From DASUPK01 sp963821705 (lineage in GTDB: Bacteria; Actinomycetota; Thermoleophilia; Solirubrobacterales; 70-9), in assembly GCA_963821705.1 (NCBI GenBank), contig CAWGEV010000005.1, positions 186,001 to 250,000 of the forward strand: a DNA stretch of 64,000 bases, given 5' to 3'. The notes below the pieces were generated by a model, which saw only the letters and a list, made by a program, of their open reading frames with translations, had not been told where the DNA came from and made no database searches. Below are positions 1 through 7,883 of the stretch, piece by piece (position 1 is the first letter of the stretch; every line of letters starts with the position of its first letter). Position numbers and translations under genes: made by a program.

Positions 1-1028
1 ACCTGCCCGGGGAGTCGGAGCCCGCGCTGGCCCTGGGCTCCCACATCGACTCGGTGCCGAACGGAGGCTGGCTCGACGGCGCCCTCGGGGTGATGGGCGC
101 GCTCGGCGTGCTGCGCCGGTGGGCCGGCGCCGATGGCAAGCCGCCACGGACCATCACGCTCGTCGATTGGGCCGATGAGGAGGGTGCGCGGTTCGGGCGG
201 AGCCTGTTCGGGAGCTCGGCGGCCGCAGGGACCCTCGACCCGGGCGAGCTGGCCGATGCTCGCGACTCCGACGGCCTGCGCGCCCCGGGCGTCCTGGCCG
301 AGAACGGCGTGGAGCTCGAGCATGTTCTCGAGTGTGGGTCGCGCCTCGAGCGAATCGGCACCTACCTCGAGCTCCACATCGAGCAGGGCCCGGTGCTCGA
401 GGCGAGGGGCATCGCCACCGCACCCGTGACGGGCTGCGTCGGCGTCGAGCGGCATCGCTTCCGCTTTCGCGGGCGGGTCGCCCACTCCGGGACCACGCCG
501 ATGGACGCCCGCCAGGACGCCGGCCTCGCTGCGGCGGCGGCGGCGCTCCGCATGGAGGAGATCGCCGTCGGCGAGGGCGGGGTGGCGACCGTCGGGGAAG
601 TCGCCTTCGAGCCCGGCATCCCGACGGCGGTGCCAGGCGCCGCCTCCCTGGTCGTCGACCTTCGCAACCGCGATGCGGACCGCCTTGCGCGGATGCTGCA
701 GTCGGCACGCGACGAGGTCGAGGCGGTGGCGAAGGAGCGGGGCTGCGAGTGGAGCGAGGAGCCGGTCTGGCGAATCGACCCGATCGCCTTCGATAACGAC
801 CTGGTCTGGCAGGCGCGGCAGGCTTGCGAGGAGGTGACCGGGCGCGGCTTCGAGCTGCCGAGCGGGGCGCTCCACGATGCCGCGTCGATGGCTCCGCATG
901 TGCCCACGGCGATGATCTTCAGCTCCTCGATCCGCGGGATCAGCCACTCCCCCGAAGAGGACACCTCGGAGGAAGACCTGACGGCGGCCATCGAGGCCTT
1001 TGGGGCGCTGGCGAACCGGGTTCTCTGA
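1..1028 (+). CDS. M20-family amidohydrolase (N-carbamoyl-L-amino-acid hydrolase / allantoate amidohydrolase type), 5' truncated by the window edge
   Basis: The reading frame is already open at the first bases, so the N-terminus is missing. The visible part carries family hallmarks in order: GSHIDSV and GGWLDGALGV (first metal His and Asp), DEEGARFG (Glu pair), HIEQGPVLE, a dimerisation domain beginning near VAHSGTTPMDARQDAG, then GALHDAASMA (metal His) and ISHSPEEDTSEEDL near the C-terminus. Members hydrolyse the C-N bond of N-carbamoyl amino acids, allantoate or ureidoglycolate with two metal ions in the cytosol. The substrate cannot be fixed from sequence alone, and no hydantoinase or allantoinase gene is visible next to it. 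About 342 residues are seen; the family is usually about 410. Confidence 0.88.
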   Translation, partial: LPGESEPALALGSHIDSVPNGGWLDGALGVMGALGVLRRWAGADGKPPRTITLVDWADEEGARFGRSLFGSSAAAGTLDPGELADARDSDGLRAPGVLAENGVELEHVLECGSRLERIGTYLELHIEQGPVLEARGIATAPVTGCVGVERHRFRFRGRVAHSGTTPMDARQDAGLAAAAAALRMEEIAVGEGGVATVGEVAFEPGIPTAVPGAASLVVDLRNRDADRLARMLQSARDEVEAVAKERGCEWSEEPVWRIDPIAFDNDLVWQARQACEEVTGRGFELPSGALHDAASMAPHVPTAMIFSSSIRGISHSPEEDTSEEDLTAAIEAFGALANRVL

Positions 1029-1102
1029 AAACCCCTGCACAACTGCAATGAGACTCGCGTGTTGAGGGGTAAGGCGACGTTAGCTTCGGTTGCCCTCGTC
1101 CA

Positions 1103-2329
1103 ATGGCAGGAGTCGCCACAAGCCCGCATGGGGACGCCGCCCGGCGCGCCCGCCGCGCGATCGCCCTGATCGCGGGCATCGCCCTGCTCGCCCTGCTTCT
1201 GGTTGCCGGGCGCACCCCCGATCAGGCCGTCGCCGCCAAGTCGTCGACCGGCTGCCCGGCACCTCCCTACGGTCTCTCGCCCACCGGCTCGGCGGCGGCG
1301 CGCTTCACGATGATGATCCGGATCAACACCCAGGGGAACGTCAACACCTGGACGCAGTTCAACACGGACCCGAACCATGGGGGCCTCGCGCCCTACGTTC
1401 GCCCGCAGGACATCTTCGTGCTCAACAGCCGCTTCACCGGGAGCGGCCAGTTCCCGGCGATGACGCCGACGGTCGCCGCGGGTCTCGCGAGCCAGCTCCG
1501 CGCCACCTTCGCGTGCAACCGGGTCATCGCCCTCGACGGGATGAGCCTCGACCCGACCCAGGCCGGCTACGCCTTCACCGGGATCGACGACCCGAACGTC
1601 GACGCGTTGATGACGGACCTCGAGCAGGACGACTGGAACTCCGGCCGCTCCACTGACCCGGGCCGCCCGCCGTGGACGAACCACTTCCCGACGGCGTTCC
1701 CGAGAACCAAGGGGTGGGATTTCGGCCTCGCCTCGACCGTGTCCGCCAACCCGGTCGGCGCCGGAAAGCGCACCGGCCTGGCGCCTCAGGACACCGCCGG
1801 CTGGAACTATGGCCAGCTCGCGCAGGACCTGAACAAGAAGAACTCGCGGCTCGGCTCTCGCAAGCTCGGACCCCAGAGCGTTCAGACCCAGAACTCGTGC
1901 GCGGACGGCGGCGCAACCGGTTTCGGCGCCCGCGCCAAGGCACTGAGGGAGCAGTACACGTTCAAGTTCATCACCAAGAAGGTCAAGGTCCCCGGCAAGA
2001 AGAAGAAGAGGAAGGTCACCATCAGAACGCCGCTCAAGAAGAAGGCCAGGCCGAACATGAGCAACCTGGCGATGGAGATCTCCTTCACCGACAGCCCTCA
2101 GGCGAGCGCGAGCCAGGCGATCATGAGCACCTCGGCGGCCCAGGCCGCGGGCTGCGTCGGCCCCGCCCTCAAGCAGGGCGTCGGCGCGTTCTTCTTCTTC
2201 GCCGCCGAGGACGCCATGCGGCTGCTCTTCCAGCAGCCTTCGATCGCCGTCCTCAGGCCGCCGGTCGGCGCCACCTCCTCCGGCTCAGGCGGCACCGGCG
2301 GCATCGGGGCGCCGGGCTCGGTGCACTAG
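1103..2329 (+). CDS. secreted protein of unknown function, paralogue of the gene at 5765
   Basis: I do not recognise this family. The 408-residue product has a basic N-terminus and a hydrophobic stretch (IALIAGIALLALLLVAG) typical of a signal peptide, then a mature domain starting CPAPPYGL. Segments RFTMMIRIN, QDIFVLNSR, CNRVIALDG, GYA, a tryptophan/acid cluster (EQDDW), GWNYGQLA and NLAMEISFTD recur in the same order in the protein at 5765-6766, so the two are paralogues. A lysine-rich insert (positions about 1975-2050) is specific to this copy. Alternating strand/helix segments each ending in acidic residues would fit a TIM-barrel-like glycosidase fold, but that is a guess. The stop overlaps the stop of the convergent alcohol dehydrogenase by four bases. 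Confidence 0.75.
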   Translation: MAGVATSPHGDAARRARRAIALIAGIALLALLLVAGRTPDQAVAAKSSTGCPAPPYGLSPTGSAAARFTMMIRINTQGNVNTWTQFNTDPNHGGLAPYVRPQDIFVLNSRFTGSGQFPAMTPTVAAGLASQLRATFACNRVIALDGMSLDPTQAGYAFTGIDDPNVDALMTDLEQDDWNSGRSTDPGRPPWTNHFPTAFPRTKGWDFGLASTVSANPVGAGKRTGLAPQDTAGWNYGQLAQDLNKKNSRLGSRKLGPQSVQTQNSCADGGATGFGARAKALREQYTFKFITKKVKVPGKKKKRKVTIRTPLKKKARPNMSNLAMEISFTDSPQASASQAIMSTSAAQAAGCVGPALKQGVGAFFFFAAEDAMRLLFQQPSIAVLRPPVGATSSGSGGTGGIGAPGSVH

Positions 2330-3336
2330 GCCGCGCGCGACACCACGGTCTTCGCGCGCAGATCCGAGAGCGCCTCGGGGGCGTCCTCCCAATCGACCCT
2401 GTTGACGGTCATGGGGTCCGGGTCGAACCTGCCGTCGCGGATCAGCTCGAGCACGTCCGGCATCAGCTGCCTCACGTGCGGCCGGCCGGTGACGAACGTC
2501 ACCCCCTGCGTGAACATGTCGAGCAGGGGCAGCGGCGTGGGCTCGAAGTAGATCCCGATGCTGGTCGAGTGGCCATCCCGGTCGGTGGAGCGCAGGACGC
2601 ACGCGATCCCCTCAGGGTCGGCGCTGGCGTCGACCGTGATCGGGTAGAAGCCCGCCCGGTTCGGGAACCCCTCGTCGAGGACGTTCGCGCCGAGCTTCTC
2701 CGCCAGCTCGCGGTCTCGCGCGCTGCCGCCCACCACGTCCACCCTCTCGGCCCCGAGCGCCAGCGCGATGGCGACCGAGTAGAGGGCGATCGAGCCGGCC
2801 CCCATCGCCACGAGGACCGGTGAGCCGGGACGCTCTTCCAGGGGAGGCGCCACGCACCGCCAGGCGTCCGGGATGTTGTCCGAGAGGCTGGCGACCGTCG
2901 TGGCGCTGACGCCGTCCGGGATCGGGACGAGCATCGCGTCCGCGTAGGGGACCCTGACCGAGTCGCTGGCGAATCCGCCGTAGTCCTCACCGATGGGCAG
3001 GCCGTAGGTCGAGAGCCGGGGCACCGACTCGCAGTTGCCGCTTCTCCCGGCCCGACAGGCATCGCACTTCCCGCAGGAGATCTGGAACGGCACGCTGACC
3101 ACGTCCCCCGGCTTCACCGAGCTCACCGCATCGCCGACGTCGGTCACCTCCGCGACGCATTCGTGGCCGAAGGGGAATGACTCCGCGGGGAAGCGGCCCT
3201 GGACGAACGCGACGTCGATGTCGCAGGTGGCGAGGGCCACCGGGCGAACGACCGCCTCCCCATCCCCGCCGAGCTTGGGCTCGTCGGCATCGCGCCACTC
3301 GAGTCTGCCCTTCTCGACGAAGGTGAGCTGCCTCAT
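2326..3336 (-). CDS. zinc-dependent medium-chain alcohol dehydrogenase
   Basis: A 336-residue MDR-family dehydrogenase. Visible are the catalytic-zinc region (CDIDVAF, then FGHECVAEV), the structural-zinc cysteines spaced C-x2-C-x2-C-x7-C (CGKCDACRAGRSGNC), and the Rossmann domain with VLVAMGAGSIALYSVAIALALGA. It should oxidise an alcohol or reduce an aldehyde with NAD(P)H; the substrate is unknown. Its ATG overlaps the TGA of the upstream tautomerase gene (ATGA), so the two form an operon read away from the HxlR-family regulator at 3947, which probably controls them. Confidence 0.9.
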   Translation of the reverse strand: MRQLTFVEKGRLEWRDADEPKLGGDGEAVVRPVALATCDIDVAFVQGRFPAESFPFGHECVAEVTDVGDAVSSVKPGDVVSVPFQISCGKCDACRAGRSGNCESVPRLSTYGLPIGEDYGGFASDSVRVPYADAMLVPIPDGVSATTVASLSDNIPDAWRCVAPPLEERPGSPVLVAMGAGSIALYSVAIALALGAERVDVVGGSARDRELAEKLGANVLDEGFPNRAGFYPITVDASADPEGIACVLRSTDRDGHSTSIGIYFEPTPLPLLDMFTQGVTFVTGRPHVRQLMPDVLELIRDGRFDPDPMTVNRVDWEDAPEALSDLRAKTVVSRAA

Positions 3337-3824
3337 GCGGGTACCTCGTCCTTGCTGCCGGCCGCCGCCGGGACCTTGTCCCGTCCGCTTCCCTCCTCGT
3401 CACGCTCGGCCTTGGCCGCCTCGCGGAGCTGGTCGAAGCGGACGATCTGGCCGGCCGCGCCCCAGTTGCCGTCAGGGACCTCGTGAATCAGGGTCCAGAC
3501 TCGAACGCCGGCCTCCGGGCCCCAGCCGGTGGCCTCGAGGACCACCTTGGTGGCGTCCTCCACCAGACCGGCCTTGCGCCGCTCGCTGAGAGCGCCGCTG
3601 GGCACGGTGATGTCGATGACCGCATGTGGCTCGGCGGTGCCGTCCGGCGTCTGAATCGACTCCGCGGGAAGCGGGTGAACGTGGGCCCAGGTGATCGAGC
3701 GGAAGAACTCGGTGTCGGGCGCGCCCTCCCAGCGCAGCAGGGTCGCTCCCAGCTCCTTGGCCAACTCCTGCTGGGCCTGGTCGGAGAGGGCATCCGCGGA
3801 AATGGTCAGGTCGAGCTTCGGCAT
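3333..3824 (-). CDS. tautomerase-family protein
   Basis: Starting at the ATG at 3824 gives MPKLDLTISAD, placing a proline directly after the initiator Met. This is the catalytic N-terminal proline of the 4-oxalocrotonate tautomerase/MIF superfamily. A GGAGG ribosome-binding site seven bases upstream supports this start over an upstream in-frame ATG. The 163-residue product has two beta-alpha-beta halves (a second one near HAVIDITVPSGALSERRKAG), as in fused tautomerases, plus a charged C-terminal tail. It is translationally coupled to the alcohol dehydrogenase. The pair could process an unsaturated keto acid or aldehyde; this is inferred from context. Confidence 0.82.
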   Translation of the reverse strand: MPKLDLTISADALSDQAQQELAKELGATLLRWEGAPDTEFFRSITWAHVHPLPAESIQTPDGTAEPHAVIDITVPSGALSERRKAGLVEDATKVVLEATGWGPEAGVRVWTLIHEVPDGNWGAAGQIVRFDQLREAAKAERDEEGSGRDKVPAAAGSKDEVPA

Positions 3825-3899
3825 CGTGTCCTCCTCGGATCCGGCCGCGAGCCGATGCGGCAAGGGCCAGGGCTTTTGGGTTCAGAAACTGGACGCAAG

Positions 3900-3905
3900 A
3901 ATATA
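3900..3905 (-). promoter_or_regulatory. candidate -10 box for the tautomerase-dehydrogenase operon
   Basis: Read on the minus strand this is TATATT, a strong AT-rich hexamer in GC-rich surroundings, 76 bases before the tautomerase ATG. The perfect inverted repeat at 3908-3922 lies immediately upstream, where the -10/-35 spacer would be. No good -35 hexamer is visible. Confidence 0.45.
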
Positions 3906-3907
3906 GG

Positions 3908-3922
3908 GTTCGGATTCCGAAC
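3908..3922. promoter_or_regulatory. perfect inverted repeat, likely HxlR-regulator operator
   Basis: GTTCGGATTCCGAAC has two perfect seven-base arms around one central base. It lies between the divergent HxlR-family regulator (3947) and the tautomerase/dehydrogenase operon, overlapping where both promoters would be. This placement is what is expected for an autoregulatory operator of a dimeric winged-helix regulator. Confidence 0.6.
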
Positions 3923-3932
3923 GTAGCCTCGC

Positions 3933-3938
3933 TATGCT
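3933..3938 (+). promoter_or_regulatory. candidate -10 box (TATGCT) of the HxlR-family regulator gene
   Basis: TATGCT lies eight bases before the ATG at 3947, so the transcript would be leaderless or nearly so. The inverted repeat 3908-3922 covers the -35 region. Confidence 0.4.
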
Positions 3939-3946
3939 GGCCAGGG

Positions 3947-4405
3947 ATGAGAGCCGCGGACCTCGCCGAACAGAACTGCTCGATCGCCAAACCGGCCGCC
4001 CTCCTCGGCGACCGCTGGACGCTCGTGATCCTGCGCCAGGCCTTCAACGGCATCAAGCGCTTCGAGGACTTCCAGTCGAGCCTCGGCATCTCCCGCTCGC
4101 TGCTCTCGGAGCGGCTGGGCCGCCTCGTCGACGCCGGCGTGCTTCGCCGCGAGCCCTACAAGGACGAGGTGCGGACCCGCGACCGCTATCGCCTGACGGA
4201 GATGGGCCTCGACCTGTACCCCGTGCTGATGGCGCTCCGCGAGTGGGGCGACCGCTACATGGCTGAGGACGGCCCCCCGCTCGAGGTCCGCCACCGGGGC
4301 TGCGGCGGCGCGCCCACACTCGAGCTGCGCTGCTCGAAGTGCGGCGAGGAGGTCGGCGCGCGCGACGCCGAGGCTCTCCCCGGTCCCGGGCTGCGGGCAG
4401 CCTAG
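3947..4405 (+). CDS. HxlR-family winged-helix transcriptional regulator
   Basis: A 152-residue protein. Residues 1-105 match the HxlR family: CSIAKPAALLGDRWTLVILR, then FNGIKRFEDFQ and the recognition region ISRSLLSERLGRLVDAGVLRR and YRLTEMG. The conserved N-terminal Cys of the family is present. A C-terminal extension has a CGG pair and CSKC, giving a possible small zinc-binding or redox knuckle (C-x2-C) not typical of the core family. It is divergent from the tautomerase/alcohol-dehydrogenase operon with a perfect inverted repeat between them, so it most likely represses that operon in response to an electrophile or aldehyde. The ligand is inference. Confidence 0.9.
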   Translation: MRAADLAEQNCSIAKPAALLGDRWTLVILRQAFNGIKRFEDFQSSLGISRSLLSERLGRLVDAGVLRREPYKDEVRTRDRYRLTEMGLDLYPVLMALREWGDRYMAEDGPPLEVRHRGCGGAPTLELRCSKCGEEVGARDAEALPGPGLRAA

Positions 4406-4522
4406 CCCGCCGCTTCGCCTCCCAGGCGATCTCCTTCAACCGTGATTCTTTCCCGGCCCGCGGGTCACAGGGTCATTGCACCGGGTTCCCGCACGGAACC
4501 CCCGAAAAGCAAAGGAGCACGC

Positions 4523-4897
4523 ATGACCCGAAGGTTCCTGAAGCTGGCGCTCTGTCTGGTCGCGGTCTGCGCCCTCGTTGTCGCGATCCCGATGGCCGCC
4601 AGCGCCAATAAGCACCATCGCCACAAGGCTCATCGGTCGAGCTCGAACGTCACTCGGACGTCCGGCGGCAGCGGTGAGACCCCGATCACGGGGGACACGC
4701 TGACGCAGGCCTCCAACGCCGCACTCGCGGCGACCGGCGGCGGGACGGTGGACCACGCCACGACGGACAACGAGGACGGCGGAGCGTATGAGGTCTTCGT
4801 GACGACGACGGACGGTCATCACGTCAAGGTCGTCGAGGACGCGAACTTCAACGTCCTCAGCGTCACGTCGGGCGGTGGCTGCCACTCCGGGGGCTGA
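4523..4897 (+). CDS. secreted PepSY-like domain protein
   Basis: The start chosen is the ATG at 4523, preceded by AAAGGAG seven bases away; it gives a clean signal peptide (MTRRFLKLALCLVAVCALVV...ASA). The mature 95 residues include a His/Lys-rich linker and one PepSY-type repeat: an alpha-helical start (TLTQASNAALAA), then GTVDHATTDNEDGGAYEVFVTT and HHVKVVEDANFNVLSV, the usual strand pattern ending in an inhibitor-like hairpin. PepSY domains are extracytoplasmic and often modulate peptidases; the partner here is unknown. The gene is followed by a strong palindrome. Confidence 0.78.
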   Translation: MTRRFLKLALCLVAVCALVVAIPMAASANKHHRHKAHRSSSNVTRTSGGSGETPITGDTLTQASNAALAATGGGTVDHATTDNEDGGAYEVFVTTTDGHHVKVVEDANFNVLSVTSGGGCHSGG

Positions 4898-4912
4898 CCG
4901 ACCGAGGCCGGT

Positions 4913-4943
4913 CCCGCACCAGACCGAGTCGGTCTGGTGCGGG
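4913..4943. terminator. bidirectional hairpin between convergent genes
   Basis: A 15-base arm CCCGCACCAGACCGA is followed by one base and then its exact reverse complement, giving a 31-base near-perfect palindrome. It lies between the stop codons of the PepSY gene (4897) and the convergent reductase gene (4959), where a shared terminator is expected. There is no U-tract, so it may act as a barrier or RNA-stability hairpin. Confidence 0.6.
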
Positions 4944-4958
4944 GACGCGTCCCCCTGC

Positions 4959-5642
4959 TCAGCCGCCGTGGACGGCGTCCCCTCCCATCTCCTCGAGGGT
5001 GTTGCCGATCGGGGGGATGGGGTTGTCGCGGAGAATCCGCGCCATGTGGAGCAGGTTGTGCGCGCACCACGAGCTCGTCCGCTGCGTGTAGGGATGCTCC
5101 GGGCCGCCGGCATCCAGATATGAGGGGCCCGGCCCGGCCTCGCCCACCCAGTAGGTGTCGGCGTTCGGTGGAATCGTGCAGCCGAGGTGGGTCATGTTGA
5201 AGAGGGTGGTCTCGGCGCTCGCGTGCGCCCCGTCCTCGTTCCCGGTCACCACCACGCCCGCGACCTTGTTGTAGAGGGGATACTGGCCGACCTCGTTGGT
5301 CTCGTTGTAGGTCCCGTCGAGCCGCTCGATCACCATCTGGCAGACCGAGGAGCGGACGCCGAACCAGATCGACATCCCCATCAGCAGGATGTCGGCGGCC
5401 TTGACCTTCTCGAGGATCTGGGGCCACTCGTCGCCATCGCCCTCGTCCGAGCTGACGCCGAACTTCACCTCGTAGTCGACGGGGCGAAGCAGCTCGGTCT
5501 CCACCCCGTGCTCCTCCAGCAGCCCCAGAACCCGCTGCATGAGCGCTTCGGTGTTCGAGGTCTCCGGGGACTTCTTCAGGGTGCAGTTGATTCCAAGCGC
5601 CTTCAGGCCCGCGCCCGCGTCGGCGCCGAGTGACTCGGCCAT
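4959..5642 (-). CDS. NADPH-dependent FMN reductase / flavodoxin-fold oxidoreductase
   Basis: A 227-residue protein of the flavodoxin-like fold. GINCTLKKSPETSNTEALM is the FMN-phosphate loop of NADPH-dependent FMN reductases, ADILLMGMSIWFGVRSSVCQ carries the second flavin loop, and VAGVVVTGNEDGAH the third. The ATG at 5642 is preceded by GAGAGGAG at good spacing. The likely role is two-electron reduction of flavin, quinones or other electrophiles in the cytosol. It stands alone, convergent with the PepSY gene and divergent from the secreted paralogue at 5765. Confidence 0.85.
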   Translation of the reverse strand: MAESLGADAGAGLKALGINCTLKKSPETSNTEALMQRVLGLLEEHGVETELLRPVDYEVKFGVSSDEGDGDEWPQILEKVKAADILLMGMSIWFGVRSSVCQMVIERLDGTYNETNEVGQYPLYNKVAGVVVTGNEDGAHASAETTLFNMTHLGCTIPPNADTYWVGEAGPGPSYLDAGGPEHPYTQRTSSWCAHNLLHMARILRDNPIPPIGNTLEEMGGDAVHGG

Positions 5643-5725
5643 GCCATCTCCTCTCTGCGTGGGGACATTCCGGTGGACGGTTCAGCTGCCATCCGTCCAG
5701 CGGACGGGCGCAACGTTACGGCTGG

Positions 5726-5756
5726 TTGACATGCCGTGCGGTGAGGGCAATAGGGT
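5726..5756 (+). promoter_or_regulatory. promoter of the secreted paralogue at 5765 (TTGACA ... TAGGGT)
   Basis: A perfect -35 hexamer TTGACA (5726-5731) is followed after 19 bases by TAGGGT (5751-5756, TAnnnT type), which ends eight bases before the ATG at 5765. The spacing implies a leaderless or very short 5' leader. Confidence 0.5.
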
Positions 5757-5764
5757 CGCGATCG

Positions 5765-6766
5765 ATGCCAGACCCGCATCGCGTGCTGCCATGGACGGCG
5801 GGCGCCTTGGTGCTCCTGCTCACGGCCCTCGCCCCCTCCGCCTCCCCCGGGGACCCTCCCGGCTGCCCGGCTCCCCCGTACCAGCTGGCCCCCAAGGGCG
5901 GGCGGACGGCCCGTTTCACGATGCTGATCCGCGTCAACAAGCCGACGAACGTCGACGACTACGCGCGTCTGCAGTCGACCTACGGACAGCTTCGGTCCCG
6001 TGACGTCTTCGTCGTCAACACGCGGTGGAAGGGGTCGAGCCCGGCCCTCCAGGACGCGATCCTCACCCGCCTGCGGGACTCGTTCCCCTGCAACCGGGTG
6101 ATCGCGCTCAACGGCCTGGGAGCGGACCCGAGGCGGCCCGGCTACGCCCTCAGCCTCACCGACTCCTCCCAGCCCTGGGCGGTGCTGCTCGACTGGGAGC
6201 GCGAGGACTGGGCGCATGCCCGGGCGACCAACCACCACATGTCGCGCTGGAAGCAGGGCTTCGGCCGCAGCATTCACCGGCTCGGTTCGTGGATCGGGCG
6301 GGTCGCACAGGAGATCGGCGCCTCCGACGCGGGGATCCAGAAGGTCGGGGCGGCGCCCGGATTCTTCGGCGGCTGGCAGTACGGCCGCATCGCGACGATG
6401 CTCGACCGCCACAACCGGCGCTTCGGCCATCGCCGGGGCGGCGTGCAGGTCGTCGGGACGCAGGCGACGTGCATGAAGCGCCGCGGCGGTCTGCGGGGAA
6501 TGCGCTCGACCGCGAGCGACCTCTACCGCGAGTATCGCCGCACCCACCGCAAGCGGCACAACCTCGCGGTCGAGATCTCGTTCAGCGACCGCGGCCGCGC
6601 GAGGCGCCACCTCCCGATCCGCGCGGTGAACGAGAGCCGCGCCGCCAACTGCCTGCGGGCGGCGCTGGCGGGCGGCGCCGGGGCGGTTCTCTTCTGGGCC
6701 TCACCCTCCTCGATGTGGGCGCTCGCCCAGACCCACCACTTCCGCAGGCTCCGGCACCGAGGCTGA
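5765..6766 (+). CDS. secreted protein of unknown function, paralogue of the gene at 1103
   Basis: The start at 5765 (MPDPHRVLPWTAG) is chosen because it gives a signal peptide followed by CPAPPYQL, the same mature N-terminus as the paralogue at 1103-2329, and because a TAGGGT box sits eight bases upstream. Shared blocks in order are RFTMLIRVN, RDVFVVNTRWKGS, CNRVIALNG, GYALSL, EREDW, GWQYGRIA, NLAVEISFSD and a C-terminal AANCLRAALAGGAGAVLFWA. It lacks the lysine-rich insert and C-terminal tail of the other copy (333 versus 408 residues). The function is not known to me; two cysteines at equivalent positions suggest an extracytoplasmic disulfide. Confidence 0.78.
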   Translation: MPDPHRVLPWTAGALVLLLTALAPSASPGDPPGCPAPPYQLAPKGGRTARFTMLIRVNKPTNVDDYARLQSTYGQLRSRDVFVVNTRWKGSSPALQDAILTRLRDSFPCNRVIALNGLGADPRRPGYALSLTDSSQPWAVLLDWEREDWAHARATNHHMSRWKQGFGRSIHRLGSWIGRVAQEIGASDAGIQKVGAAPGFFGGWQYGRIATMLDRHNRRFGHRRGGVQVVGTQATCMKRRGGLRGMRSTASDLYREYRRTHRKRHNLAVEISFSDRGRARRHLPIRAVNESRAANCLRAALAGGAGAVLFWASPSSMWALAQTHHFRRLRHRG

Positions 6767-6808
6767 ATCCGTTTGCCGACGTCGGCCGCTGTGTAGATTC
6801 CGGCGCTG

Positions 6809-7876
6809 GTGGCGAGCTACGACAAGATCAAGGACCTGCCGCTGGAGATCGAGGGGTACGAGCTCCAAGGCCTCGAGTTCCAGGTCCCGGACTCCTTCGA
6901 GCGGCTCACCACGGTCATCCACCTGAAGGGCGCGGGGCACGAGGGCCTCGGCGAGGACGTCGTCTACGACGCGCTCGACCACGTCGCCTTCCAGGACGCC
7001 GGGCCGTCGCTGGACCTGGCCGGCAACCACACGATCGGGTCATTCTCGGAGCTGCTGGACGGACTTGATCTCTTCCCGAGCCCGCCGGAGCGCGAGGTCT
7101 CGGTCAACTACCGCCGCTGGGCCTTCGAGAGCGCCGCGCTCGATCTGGCGCTGCGCCAGGCGGACAAGTCACTGCACGAGGTGATCGGGCGCGAGCCAAG
7201 GCCGGTGACGTTCGTCGTCTCGATGCGCCTCACGCCCCCGGGGTCGGAGGAGCAGTCCACGATCGAGCCGGTGCGCAAGCGGCTCGCGGTCTACCCGGCC
7301 CTGCGCTTCAAGCTCGACCCGACCAACGACTGGACCGACGAGCTGATCCAGCAGCTGGTCGAGACCGGCGCGGTCGACTCTCTCGACCTGAAGGGCCAGT
7401 ACAAGGGCACGCCCGTCGACGTCGACACCGACCCCGAGCTCTACCGGAAGCTGATCGAGGCCTTCCCAGAGGCCTGGCTCGAGGATCCGGACGTGAACGA
7501 CGAGACCAGGCCCATCCTCGACCCGGTCGCCGAGCGCGTCACCTGGGACGCCCCAATCCACTCCGTCGCCGACATCGAGGACCGCCCTTGGCCGCCCAAG
7601 ATGGTGAACATCAAGCCCTCGCGCTTCGGGCCGCTCCGCGAGCTGTTCGCCGCCTACGACCACTGCGATTCCAAGGGCATCGGCGCCTACGGCGGCGGCC
7701 AGTGGGAGCTCGGACCGGGGCGCGGCCACATCCAGTACCTCGCCTCGCTCTTCCATCCGGACACGCCGAACGACGTGGCCCCCTCGGGCTACAACACCGC
7801 CGGCACCGAGCCGGGGCTGCCGTCGAGCCCTCTGGAGCCGATGCCGACGCCGACCGGCTTTCGCTGGGGCGAATAG
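6809..7876 (+). CDS. enolase-superfamily enzyme (mandelate racemase / muconate-lactonizing group)
   Basis: A 355-residue protein begun at GTG 6809, nine bases after TAGATT. An N-terminal capping domain is followed by a barrel with RFKLDPTND (catalytic Lys strand), VDSLDLKGQYKG (metal Asp region), AWLEDPDVND (metal Glu), MVNIKPSRFG (second Lys strand) and YGGGQWELGPGRGHIQYLASLF at the barrel end. These fit metal-dependent abstraction of a proton alpha to a carboxylate. The sequence is divergent from menC or classical mandelate racemase, so no substrate is proposed. Confidence 0.75.
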   Translation: MASYDKIKDLPLEIEGYELQGLEFQVPDSFERLTTVIHLKGAGHEGLGEDVVYDALDHVAFQDAGPSLDLAGNHTIGSFSELLDGLDLFPSPPEREVSVNYRRWAFESAALDLALRQADKSLHEVIGREPRPVTFVVSMRLTPPGSEEQSTIEPVRKRLAVYPALRFKLDPTNDWTDELIQQLVETGAVDSLDLKGQYKGTPVDVDTDPELYRKLIEAFPEAWLEDPDVNDETRPILDPVAERVTWDAPIHSVADIEDRPWPPKMVNIKPSRFGPLRELFAAYDHCDSKGIGAYGGGQWELGPGRGHIQYLASLFHPDTPNDVAPSGYNTAGTEPGLPSSPLEPMPTPTGFRWGE

Positions 7877-7883
7877 CCGTCGG

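Noticed and set aside
362..1684. Long minus-strand frame opposite the M20 hydrolase and the secreted gene.
   Set aside because: No domain is recognisable and both genes on the other strand have family motifs or paralogues; this is a shadow frame.
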